Shown: piece after piece, positions 1 to 4,967 of the stretch | Layout: each line of letters starts with the position of its first letter | Position numbering within the stretch: the first letter of the stretch is position 1 | From: DAOSVX01 sp035379765 | Lineage (GTDB): Bacteria; Bacillota_I; Bacilli_A; RF39; UBA660 | Reading direction: 5' to 3' | Assembly: GCA_035379765.1 (NCBI GenBank) | Contig: DAOSVX010000047.1 | Span: 1 to 5,044 of the forward strand | DNA length: 5,044 bases | Notes under the pieces: generated by a model | The model's database searches: none | The model's input: the letters and a program-made list of their open reading frames with translations, nothing else | What the model was told of the DNA's origin: nothing | Translations under genes and position numbers: made by a program

Positions 1-669
1 ACAATAAATAATAAAAAAGTCGTTTATTATGTTGTAGATATTCATCTTAAAGATATAAATTGTTTGCAATCAGTTTTTGCGGAAGATAAATTTGGCATTG
101 GTTATAAAGAAACAGTATTAAGTATGGCAGAAAGAAGTAATGCTATATTAGCTATAAATGGTGACTATTATGGGCTTTCTAAATATAGTGTTGTTATTAG
201 AAATGGTATTGTATATCGTGATAATTTAGATGAATATGATATCTTAGTATTATACTATGATGGCACAATGGAAACATATTCACCTGATGATTTTGATTTA
301 GAAGAAGCAGAAGCCAAAGAGCCTTATCAAGTATGGACATTTGGTCCTTCTTTACTAGATTCTGATGGTAAAGCTTTAACTAAATTTTCTGAATATGGAA
401 GAATATTATATAGTAACCCAAGGACTTCTATTGGTTACTATGAAAGCGGCCATTATGTAATCATTGTTGTTGATGGAAGAAGCGATGAATCATCTGGCCT
501 TACTATGAAAGAACTAGCCAAAGTATATGAAGAATTAGGTTGCAAAGTAGCTTATAATTTAGATGGTGGTAAATCATCAGTTATGACTTTTAATGGAGCT
601 GTTTATAATATCCCAGATAATGGTGGTAGAAAAAGCAGTGATGCTATTATTATTAAGGAGGTTAACTAA
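1..669 (+). CDS. NAGPA-family phosphodiester glycosidase domain protein, 5' end outside window
   Basis: The frame is open from base 1, so the gene begins upstream. A TTG at 64 is in frame, but the residues before it (VVYYVVDIHLKD, bases 19-54) already look like the first strand of the domain, so TTG is not the start. The protein matches the NAGPA/phosphodiester glycosidase family (PF09992, older 'exopolysaccharide biosynthesis protein related to NAGPA'). Visible marks are AINGDYYG (151-174), a downstream VVIRNG strand, FGPSLL, NPRTSIG, VVDGR, and the C-terminal NLDGGKSS (556-579) followed by an N-x-P and GGRKSSD block close to the end. In the family these enzymes remove sugars linked through a phosphodiester, usually outside the cell or at the envelope. 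Any signal peptide or anchor would lie in the missing N-terminus. The stop overlaps the next ATG by one base, so it is co-transcribed with the two membrane genes that follow. The family is confident; the substrate is unknown. Confidence 0.9.
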   Translation, partial: TINNKKVVYYVVDIHLKDINCLQSVFAEDKFGIGYKETVLSMAERSNAILAINGDYYGLSKYSVVIRNGIVYRDNLDEYDILVLYYDGTMETYSPDDFDLEEAEAKEPYQVWTFGPSLLDSDGKALTKFSEYGRILYSNPRTSIGYYESGHYVIIVVDGRSDESSGLTMKELAKVYEELGCKVAYNLDGGKSSVMTFNGAVYNIPDNGGRKSSDAIIIKEVN

Positions 670-869
670 TGAAAAAGATTTTAAAATTTATTCCTCATTT
701 AACATTTAGTGTATCATTAGTATTTATTACTTTACTAATCTTAGATAAATTTAACCCAGCCATGGATTTATTAAATAACCCAACAGTTGATTATGCCTTT
801 TGGGTATTTTGCATCTTAACAGCTATAAACGCTATTATATTAATAATTAAAAATAACAAGGAGAAATAA
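669..869 (+). CDS. Small two-helix membrane protein of unknown function
   Basis: A 66-residue protein with two hydrophobic segments, about residues 9-25 and 42-60, joined by a short loop containing DKFNPAMDLL, and with lysine-rich ends (MKKILKF and KNNKEK). The basic ends suggest both termini face the cytoplasm. The start is well supported: AAGGAGGTT at 655-663 is an almost perfect ribosome binding site 5 bases before the ATG, and that ATG overlaps the previous stop as TAATG. Its own stop overlaps the DedA start in the same way. No enzymatic motif is visible and I do not recognise a named family. Its fixed position between a glycosidase and a DedA protein suggests an envelope role, perhaps as a partner of the DedA protein, but this is inference. 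Confidence 0.85.
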   Translation: MKKILKFIPHLTFSVSLVFITLLILDKFNPAMDLLNNPTVDYAFWVFCILTAINAIILIIKNNKEK

Positions 870-1480
870 TGGAAGCATTAATAATTGAAATAATTGAAAA
901 ATTTGGTTATATTGGCATAACTCTTTTAATAACAATCGAAAATATATTTCCCCCTATTCCTTCGGAAATTATTTTAACCTTTGGCGGATTTGCCACTTCA
1001 TTTACAAAATTAACAGTTCTAGGAGTTATTATATCATCAACAGTAGGTTCTGTATTAGGAGCTATCCTTTTATATTATATTGGTACTTTTTTAAACGAAA
1101 GAAGACTAGAAAAAATAGTCAGAGGTAAAACTGGTAAAGTATTAAGACTTAAAATAGAAGATATTAAAAAAGCCAATGAATGGTTTAATAAAAAAGGTAA
1201 AATAACGGTTTTATTCTGTCGTTGTATTCCCATTGTTAGAAGTTTAATATCCATCCCTGCTGGTATGTCTAAAATGAAATTTATACCATTTTTATTACTA
1301 ACTACTATCGGATCATTAGTATGGAATACTGTTTTAACTACTCTAGGTTCTATAACAGGAGAAAATTGGTCATCAATAGCCGACTTTGTCAGTAAATATT
1401 CTACTCTAACCTTAATAATATTAGTTCTGGCTTTCGCAGTATTTGGTTATATATTTTATAAAAAAAGAAAGAAGTGTTAA
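869..1480 (+). CDS. DedA family integral membrane protein
   Basis: This 203-residue protein has the usual DedA length and layout. The N-terminal re-entrant region reads ENIFPPIPSEIIL (residues 24-36), with the acidic E24 and the PPxPSE motif. The signature FCRCIPIVRS (116-125) follows, giving R118 and R124 six residues apart, then PAGMSKM (130-136) and a G-x-x-x-W helix. The C-terminal helix ends in a basic tail (KKRKKC). DedA proteins are thought to move or scramble lipids; some members recycle undecaprenyl phosphate for cell-wall synthesis, and others affect membrane potential or antimicrobial-peptide resistance. The start has AAGGAG at 858-863, five bases before an ATG that overlaps the previous stop. 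It is the last gene of a translationally linked trio, so a shared job in surface glycopolymer or carrier-lipid metabolism is plausible. The exact substrate cannot be told from sequence. Confidence 0.93.
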   Translation: MEALIIEIIEKFGYIGITLLITIENIFPPIPSEIILTFGGFATSFTKLTVLGVIISSTVGSVLGAILLYYIGTFLNERRLEKIVRGKTGKVLRLKIEDIKKANEWFNKKGKITVLFCRCIPIVRSLISIPAGMSKMKFIPFLLLTTIGSLVWNTVLTTLGSITGENWSSIADFVSKYSTLTLIILVLAFAVFGYIFYKKRKKC

Positions 1481-1488
1481 GCTTCTTT
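1468..1488. terminator. Bidirectional intrinsic terminator between convergent genes
   Basis: AAAGAAG (1468-1474) pairs with CTTCTTT (1482-1488) around a 7-base loop. The plus strand continues in a T run (1486-1490), and the minus strand reads into TTTCTTTTTTT. It overlaps the last codons and stop of the DedA gene and lies just beyond the stop of the convergent nucleotidyltransferase. The stem is short and AT-rich, so it may be leaky. Confidence 0.6.
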
Positions 1489-1495
1489 TTAATTA

Positions 1496-2341
1496 TTACA
1501 TAAATTTGTGGCTTGAAGCCATTCCATCATTTCTTGACTTCACGGGTATTCTATATTCTCCCGGGTCAATTAGAACATTTCTACGCGAATAATCAAACAA
1601 TTCTCTAATAAGACGCATTTTTTCTTCTTTTGATCCGGTACAACTAATTGCCTCTAAATACATATAAATAAAATCATCATCTGGAACATAATCTTTACAA
1701 AAAGACGTTCTAAAAGCCACATCAGTATAAATACGTCTAACTTTACTAGCGGGGATTTCTGGGCATCCTAATAGCCTATGATAAAAAGTTCGTATTCTTT
1801 CTAAATATAAATGATAATTATGGTCAAAATCAGGATCATCTATTTCCAACATTTTCTGCAATCTTATCATTCTGTTATCTATTACACAAACCGTTTCTTT
1901 TGCTTCATCAGGTTCCAAAGGGAGCATTCCATTGGCATATTTAATTTTTATATAATCTTGTAATGCTGTAATTATCCCTTTTCGTTCATATATTATCTCG
2001 CCACACCCAATCATCGCTAATATTGCATTATTTTGAGAATTGAACTCATTTTCCGTTGTCATATAAAGATCTAATATTGGTTTTTCAAAATATTCAATTT
2101 TAAAACCACTAATATTTGTAACACCTCTTATAAGTTCTGATGTATTAGTCGTTATAACATGAACATCTACATCAGAATCTTTAGAGCTATATCCTGTTAA
2201 AGAACTACCATAGAAAACTATACCTAAAATTTTAGGATTTTCTCGATAACCCATTTTCTTGATAAAAGTTTCTAATGCTTTATGTACATTATCATCAACT
2301 TTTTCACCTATTAAATGTTCTTCACTTTTTACTGAACTCAT
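1496..2341 (-). CDS. Nucleotidyltransferase (polymerase beta fold) with helical C-terminal region
   Basis: A 281-residue protein. The nucleotidyltransferase core is GIVFYGSSLTGYSSKDSDVDV (residues 40-60): the GS motif at 45-46, then D57 and D59 as metal-binding residues. E83 in KIEYFEKPI, on a following strand, is a candidate third carboxylate. The remaining roughly 150 residues look mostly helical (for example YHLYLERIRTFYHRLLG) and probably form the substrate-binding part. Family members attach a nucleoside monophosphate to small molecules, RNA or protein; the target here is not evident. The GS motif differs from the usual CD-NTase form, so I do not call it a signalling cyclase. The ATG has AAGGAAG 10 bases upstream (2352-2358), a slightly long spacing. 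It follows the SIS gene by 56 bases and has its own promoter in that gap. The gene looks less AT-rich than the 272-residue gene to its right, a possible sign of separate origin. Confidence 0.85.
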   Translation of the reverse strand: MSSVKSEEHLIGEKVDDNVHKALETFIKKMGYRENPKILGIVFYGSSLTGYSSKDSDVDVHVITTNTSELIRGVTNISGFKIEYFEKPILDLYMTTENEFNSQNNAILAMIGCGEIIYERKGIITALQDYIKIKYANGMLPLEPDEAKETVCVIDNRMIRLQKMLEIDDPDFDHNYHLYLERIRTFYHRLLGCPEIPASKVRRIYTDVAFRTSFCKDYVPDDDFIYMYLEAISCTGSKEEKMRLIRELFDYSRRNVLIDPGEYRIPVKSRNDGMASSHKFM

Positions 2342-2367
2342 TTTTGCAAAACTTCCTTTTGTGCTTT

Positions 2368-2395
2368 ATTATATCAAATAGAATAATTAAAGCAA
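2368..2395 (-). promoter_or_regulatory. Sigma-A type promoter for the nucleotidyltransferase gene
   Basis: On the minus strand, TTGCTT (2395-2390) is followed after 16 bases by TATAAT (2373-2368). TG one base before the -10 makes it an extended -10. Transcription would start near 2361, about 20 bases before the ATG and just upstream of its ribosome binding site. The promoter lies wholly between the two genes, so the nucleotidyltransferase may be expressed independently of the SIS gene. Confidence 0.65.
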
Positions 2396-2397
2396 GT

Positions 2398-3333
2398 TTA
2401 TTTTAAACTTCCAGAAAATTTATATAGCTTGGGTACAGCTTTTATATCATAATCTATTTTTGATAAATCAATACCTTTTAATTTAGCTAATTCACTAGCT
2501 AAATAGATACCCTGTAAAACTAAGAAGAAATTATCCAACACTGGATCTTTATAAGAACTTTTTAAAATTATTTTCTGACGATAATTATGAATTGCTTCCC
2601 TAATAGTTCTATCAATATCAGATTCTATAGTTTCACAATATAAAATAGAATCAGTAAATTCTTTTAGTAATGTTGATCTCCCGTGGCAATAATCATACTT
2701 ATGATGAATTGTTGCTCTGCCAATACCTGATTCTACCAAAGTTGATTCTAAAAAACATTCCATAATACTGGTTCCTAAACTAGAAAAGATATGAAAATTA
2801 TCATCTTTTTGGACAATAAATTTTGGTTTTTTTGTAAACATTTCTTTTATAACTTCTTCAGTATCACTTTCTCCTAAATAATAACTAAGTAATATAGCCA
2901 TTGGCATCAATGTTCCACCTAAAGAAATAAAGCTACGTTCTCTTGACAAACTGCTAGAATATCTAATAGAAAAGTCTCCTTCACCGGTAGTTAATAAATA
3001 ACTTTTTAAGCCTGCTTTTAAGGCTTCATTAACCCCATGATTATTACCACTATAACTACAAATAAAAGCATTTTTATAAAGTTTTAAATTAGCAGAATAT
3101 AGATCAACTACATCTCCTACTGATGTTAAACATTCATTTTTAAAACTTAAAACTTTGCTAGCAAAATCGGCTACTACTTTTGACCCTCCTGCCCCCAAAC
3201 AAAAAGTTGTTCCTGTTATGTTGGAAAGTTCTTCTTGAATTCTTTTTAAATCTGATACTTTTAAAGTATCTATAATCCTTTCTTCTAACATTCCTAAATT
3301 ATAAGCCATTCTTTTGGTGTCAATATCTTCCAT
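2398..3333 (-). CDS. Double SIS-domain protein (sugar-phosphate isomerase-like)
   Basis: A 311-residue protein with two SIS-like halves. The first has FCLGAGGSKVVADFASKVL (residues 44-62), the glycine/serine phosphate-binding turn and helix, then FICSYSGNNHGVNEAL (90-105), the second strand with its SGN loop. The second half has MECFLESTLVESG (191-203) and YCHGRS (215-220), recalling the glutamate-rich helix and the HG segment of GlmS-type isomerases. No glutamine amidotransferase domain or DNA-binding domain is present, so it is neither a complete GlmS nor an RpiR regulator. It probably binds or isomerises a phosphosugar in the cytoplasm; the substrate is unknown. AGGAGGT (3341-3347 on the complement) lies 7 bases before the ATG. 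That site sits inside a hairpin. The nucleotidyltransferase follows 56 bases downstream on the same strand. Confidence 0.82.
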   Translation of the reverse strand: MEDIDTKRMAYNLGMLEERIIDTLKVSDLKRIQEELSNITGTTFCLGAGGSKVVADFASKVLSFKNECLTSVGDVVDLYSANLKLYKNAFICSYSGNNHGVNEALKAGLKSYLLTTGEGDFSIRYSSSLSRERSFISLGGTLMPMAILLSYYLGESDTEEVIKEMFTKKPKFIVQKDDNFHIFSSLGTSIMECFLESTLVESGIGRATIHHKYDYCHGRSTLLKEFTDSILYCETIESDIDRTIREAIHNYRQKIILKSSYKDPVLDNFFLVLQGIYLASELAKLKGIDLSKIDYDIKAVPKLYKFSGSLK

Positions 3334-3340
3334 AAAAAAT

Positions 3341-3373
3341 ACCTCCTAAGTGTAATTTAACACTTAAAGAGGT
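3341..3373 (-). promoter_or_regulatory. Hairpin covering the SIS-gene ribosome binding site, with T run
   Basis: On the minus-strand transcript, ACCTC (3373-3369) pairs with GAGGT (3345-3341), and inside it TAAGTGT (3366-3360) pairs with ACACTTA (3353-3347), leaving a 6-base loop and a small internal bulge. The outer 3' arm is the core of the SIS gene's ribosome binding site, so the folded form would hide it. The arm is followed by A and six T (3339-3334) just before the ATG, so the same element could act as an intrinsic terminator after the WYL piece. Either way it is well placed to reduce SIS expression. The pairing is seen directly; the regulatory role is inferred. Confidence 0.6.
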
Positions 3374-3384
3374 AATATAATTGC

Positions 3385-3576
3385 TCATTTAAAAGTTTCT
3401 TCTAATAGCTCATATTTTCTAATTCTTTTTAATTCAAAATGTCTTATATCTTTTCTTAGTTCACAGTAGGCAGCCGTCCCCCAACCAGTACCATATAAAA
3501 ATAAATTATAAGGGCATATTACTCTTTCATTTTCTCCTTTATCATAAGAATAATATATTATCTTTACCTTCTCCAC
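3385..3576 (-). pseudogene. WYL-domain fragment, probable remnant of a WYL transcriptional regulator
   Basis: The 63 codons match the core of the WYL domain (PF13280): VKIIYYSYDKG (residues 4-14), the ERVICPYNLFLYGTGW segment with the conserved P-Y (22-23) and W (32), AYCELRKDIRHFELKRI with the R-D-x-R-x-F-x-L-x-R-I pattern, and an ending LLEETF. WYL domains bind ligands or nucleic acid in regulators that usually have an N-terminal HTH and a C-terminal WCX domain, around 300 residues in total. Both are absent here. The only start is a GTG without a visible ribosome binding site; an in-frame TAA lies two codons upstream, and no HTH-like frame is seen before the gap. The frame itself is intact, so a short stand-alone WYL protein remains possible. 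It precedes the SIS and nucleotidyltransferase genes on the same strand, where a regulator of that set would be expected. Confidence 0.6.
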
Positions 3577-3594
3577 TGGTTAATATAGTTTATT

Positions 3595-3600
3595 ATTATA
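3595..3600 (-). promoter_or_regulatory. Possible -10 box upstream of the WYL fragment
   Basis: TATAAT on the minus strand (3600-3595) would place a transcription start near 3588, only about 12 bases before the GTG of the WYL fragment. No good -35 is found at 16-18 bases, and the region is so AT-rich that chance matches are likely. If real, it could drive the WYL, SIS and nucleotidyltransferase genes together. Confidence 0.3.
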
Positions 3601-3636
3601 CTATATAAATTTATTAAATAATATAATGTAATAGAA

Positions 3637-3691
3637 ATAAAAGAGAAATTGATTTATGGTATAACGACAAAGAAATTAAAAAATTTCTTTA
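3637..3691. repeat. 55-base direct repeat, left of the gap (probable assembly overlap)
   Basis: These 55 bases are identical to 3792-3846. The copy ends exactly at the first N of the gap and contains no gene. Such an exact match at both contig ends is what a de Bruijn assembler with k=55 leaves when two edges sharing a k-mer are scaffolded with filler N. The genome may hold just one copy. Confidence 0.9.
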
Positions 3692-3791
3692 NNNNNNNNN
3701 NNNNNNNNNNNNNNNNNNNNNNNNNNNNNNNNNNNNNNNNNNNNNNNNNNNNNNNNNNNNNNNNNNNNNNNNNNNNNNNNNNNNNNNNNNN
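3692..3791. other. Assembly gap of exactly 100 N
   Basis: One hundred unresolved bases, a conventional filler length rather than a measured distance. With the non-coding bases around it, the stretch from 3577 to 3854 has no gene that I can support. Confidence 0.98.
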
Positions 3792-3846
3792 ATAAAAGAG
3801 AAATTGATTTATGGTATAACGACAAAGAAATTAAAAAATTTCTTTA
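3792..3846. repeat. 55-base direct repeat, right of the gap
   Basis: Identical to 3637-3691 and beginning at the first base after the gap. It ends 8 bases before the stop codon of the 272-residue gene. If the two copies are collapsed, that gene and the WYL fragment are separated by roughly 120 bases. Confidence 0.9.
3824..3845 (-). terminator. Weak AT hairpin downstream of the 272-residue gene
   Basis: AAAGAAATT (3824-3832) pairs with AATTTCTTT (3837-3845) around four bases, a 9-bp stem about 10 bases after the stop codon. The same hairpin is in the other repeat copy at 3669-3690. There is no proper T run after it on the minus strand, so termination would be weak. Confidence 0.35.
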
Positions 3847-3854
3847 TTTATTAA

Positions 3855-4673
3855 CTAAAAGTATGGCTTTTCTATATAATTTTGGTATGCTTCCCAACCG
3901 CCTAACTTTTTTATAGTTTCTTCTATTTTTGTTTTATTTTTAGTACCTAATATTTCTTTATCAACACTAATAATAAAATAACTCATTTCTTTAACATCTT
4001 TTGTAGCAATTATACCTTCAACTAGTTTATTAATATGAATACCAATAAAACCAGCATTAGCCATTTCTGCGATATGATAACCACTGCCAGTTGAAACAAT
4101 AAAATTTTCTATCTTGGACTTATTTTTTAGCTGTTTATCATAATTAAAAGCTATCCGCCAGCCATTTTCAGGCAGTTTTGTCTTTATTGCTTCATCTATT
4201 ACAGCATTTAAAGTTTTTTTATCTATGTTAGGCATAGCTCCACCTATATAATTAGTAATTAGTTCCATAAGTTCAATTGTTTCCATGTTTTTTAAAATTT
4301 CTATATATAAAGGACAGAAAGTTAATAAATTACCTATATTATTACGAAGAGTCGTTTTGTCAGCTTTAAAATTATTAATTTTTTGTTTTAAATCTTCAAT
4401 AAAAGTTTTGGGCATCTTAACATCTTTTATAATATTAGTAAGCTTTTTAATTCTTTCAGTATTATATTCTTGGTCTTGCTTACTATTTTTATAATTACAT
4501 TTTATTTCATGTTCTATTTGCTCTTTTAGTTTTATTATTTGTTTTCTTTCTTTTGGAGTTAATTTCTCATTTAATAGCACATCAAAACGTCTTATTAATT
4601 CTTTTTCATCAATAACACGATTAATATAATCATAAGTTGTCCTAATAATTTTTAATTGTAATTCTTTTGTCAT
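3855..4673 (-). CDS. Hypothetical 272-residue soluble protein
   Basis: I do not recognise this protein. It has no signal peptide and no membrane segment. Residues 1-110 are highly charged and probably helical, with coiled-coil character around 40-58 (ERKQIIKLKEQIEHEIK) and 69-103. The middle, 107-165, is a more hydrophobic helical part (NNIGNLLTFCPLYIEIL, MELITNYIGGAMP). The C-terminal part from about 168 looks alpha/beta, with NGWRIAFNYD, FIVSTGSGYHIAEMANAGFIG and MSYFIISVDKEIL as strands with glycine turns. These blocks show no catalytic pattern I can name. The frame is long and its AT-rich codon use and lysine/isoleucine-rich make-up suit a low-GC genome. The ATG at 4673 is the only good start because TAA lies four codons upstream, yet no ribosome binding site is visible. 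It ends in TAG, unlike most genes here, and is separated from the tRNA by a strong terminator. Confidence 0.8.
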   Translation of the reverse strand: MTKELQLKIIRTTYDYINRVIDEKELIRRFDVLLNEKLTPKERKQIIKLKEQIEHEIKCNYKNSKQDQEYNTERIKKLTNIIKDVKMPKTFIEDLKQKINNFKADKTTLRNNIGNLLTFCPLYIEILKNMETIELMELITNYIGGAMPNIDKKTLNAVIDEAIKTKLPENGWRIAFNYDKQLKNKSKIENFIVSTGSGYHIAEMANAGFIGIHINKLVEGIIATKDVKEMSYFIISVDKEILGTKNKTKIEETIKKLGGWEAYQNYIEKPYF

Positions 4674-4679
4674 AATTCT

Positions 4680-4685
4680 ATTTTA
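4680..4685 (-). promoter_or_regulatory. Possible -10 box immediately before the 272-residue gene
   Basis: TAAAAT on the minus strand ends 6 bases before the ATG, so a start about 7 bases downstream would give a leaderless message. This would explain the missing ribosome binding site. The only -35-like sequence (TTGAAT) is too far away at about 22 bases, so the call is weak. Confidence 0.3.
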
Positions 4686-4698
4686 ACACAAATAAAGT

Positions 4699-4803
4699 TT
4701 AATTAGAATTCAACTTTATCTCCAAATCTTTTATGTGTTTCTCAGTAATTAATTCTGGATCATACTTAATATTTATTTATTTTATAGTAAATATTTCTCC
4801 TTT
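4699..4803 (-). other. Possible remnant of a small gene between tRNA and the 272-residue gene
   Basis: A good ribosome binding site motif, AAAGGAG (4803-4797), is not followed by an ATG, GTG or TTG frame. Further on, a 25-codon stretch (4776-4702) reads KYDPELITEKHIKDLEIKL before its TAA and looks protein-like. It has no standard start codon and lies in a different frame from the codons nearest the binding site. This could be a small gene broken by a frameshift, or chance in AT-rich DNA. Confidence 0.2.
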
Positions 4804-4807
4804 ATTT

Positions 4808-4839
4808 AAAAACTCATACTATAATATTCATAGTATGAG
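4808..4839 (-). terminator. Intrinsic terminator of the tRNA-Gly gene
   Basis: CTCATACTAT and ATAGTATGAG (4839-4830 and 4822-4813 on the minus strand) form a perfect 10-bp stem with a 7-base loop, followed by TTTTT (4812-4808). It lies 16 bases beyond the tRNA CCA end and should stop tRNA transcription before the 272-residue gene. Confidence 0.88.
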
Positions 4840-4854
4840 CTATTTATCACATTA

Positions 4855-4928
4855 TGGAGCGGATGAGGAGAATCGAACTCCCGTTACCAGCTTGGAAGGC
4901 TGGAGCTCTACCACTAAACTACATCCGC
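4855..4928 (-). tRNA. tRNA-Gly, anticodon TCC, with encoded CCA
   Basis: The minus strand folds into a full cloverleaf. The acceptor stem is GCGGATG with CATCCGC (7 bp), the D arm carries AGTGGTA, the anticodon stem is CCAGC/GCTGG around the loop CTTCCAA with anticodon TCC, the variable loop has 4 bases, and the T arm has the loop TTCGATT. The discriminator is U and the CCA end is encoded (4857-4855). Length is 71 bases plus CCA. It reads GGA codons, with wobble reading of other glycine codons depending on modification. It stands alone here, with its own promoter and terminator. Confidence 0.97.
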
Positions 4929-4932
4929 ATGC

Positions 4933-4964
4933 AAGATAAATTATACCATAATTTATCTTTTTTT
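4933..4964 (+). repeat. 27-base inverted repeat with T run over the tRNA promoter
   Basis: AAGATAAATTAT (4933-4944) and ATAATTTATCTT (4948-4959) are perfect 12-base inverted arms around three bases. On the plus strand the hairpin runs into seven T (4958-4964), the form of an intrinsic terminator. On the minus strand the -10 box and spacer of the tRNA promoter lie within it. It could be an operator, a block to transcription entering from the left, or both. Confidence 0.6.
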
Positions 4965-4967
4965 CAA
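4940..4967 (-). promoter_or_regulatory. Promoter of the tRNA-Gly gene
   Basis: TTGAAA (4967-4962) and TATAAT (4945-4940) are separated by 16 bases on the minus strand, and TG one base before the -10 makes it an extended -10. The start would fall near 4933, leaving about 5 bases before the mature tRNA end. This is the strongest promoter in the window. Confidence 0.85.

Noticed and set aside
64..66. TTG as the start of the NAGPA-type gene
   Set aside because: The domain's first strand is encoded upstream in the same open frame, and there is no ribosome binding site before the TTG.
1496..2341. CBASS-type CD-NTase signalling cyclase
   Set aside because: The GS motif and spacing fit the broad nucleotidyltransferase superfamily, but the usual CD-NTase pattern is not present and no effector gene is next to it.
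2398..3333. RpiR-type transcriptional regulator or full GlmS
   Set aside because: No N-terminal HTH and no glutaminase domain are present; both halves are SIS-like.
3637..3846. CRISPR-like or mobile-element repeat pair
   Set aside because: There are only two copies, they end exactly at the N run, and no transposase or spacer structure is seen; assembly overlap explains them better.
4285..4494. Plus-strand open frame of 69 codons, hydrophobic
   Set aside because: It lies wholly antisense to the 272-residue gene, and its hydrophobic make-up is what the complement of lysine-rich AT codons gives. No ribosome binding site is seen.
4733..4939. Plus-strand open frame of 68 codons
   Set aside because: It runs antisense through the tRNA terminator and the tRNA-Gly gene; its last third is just the complement of the tRNA.
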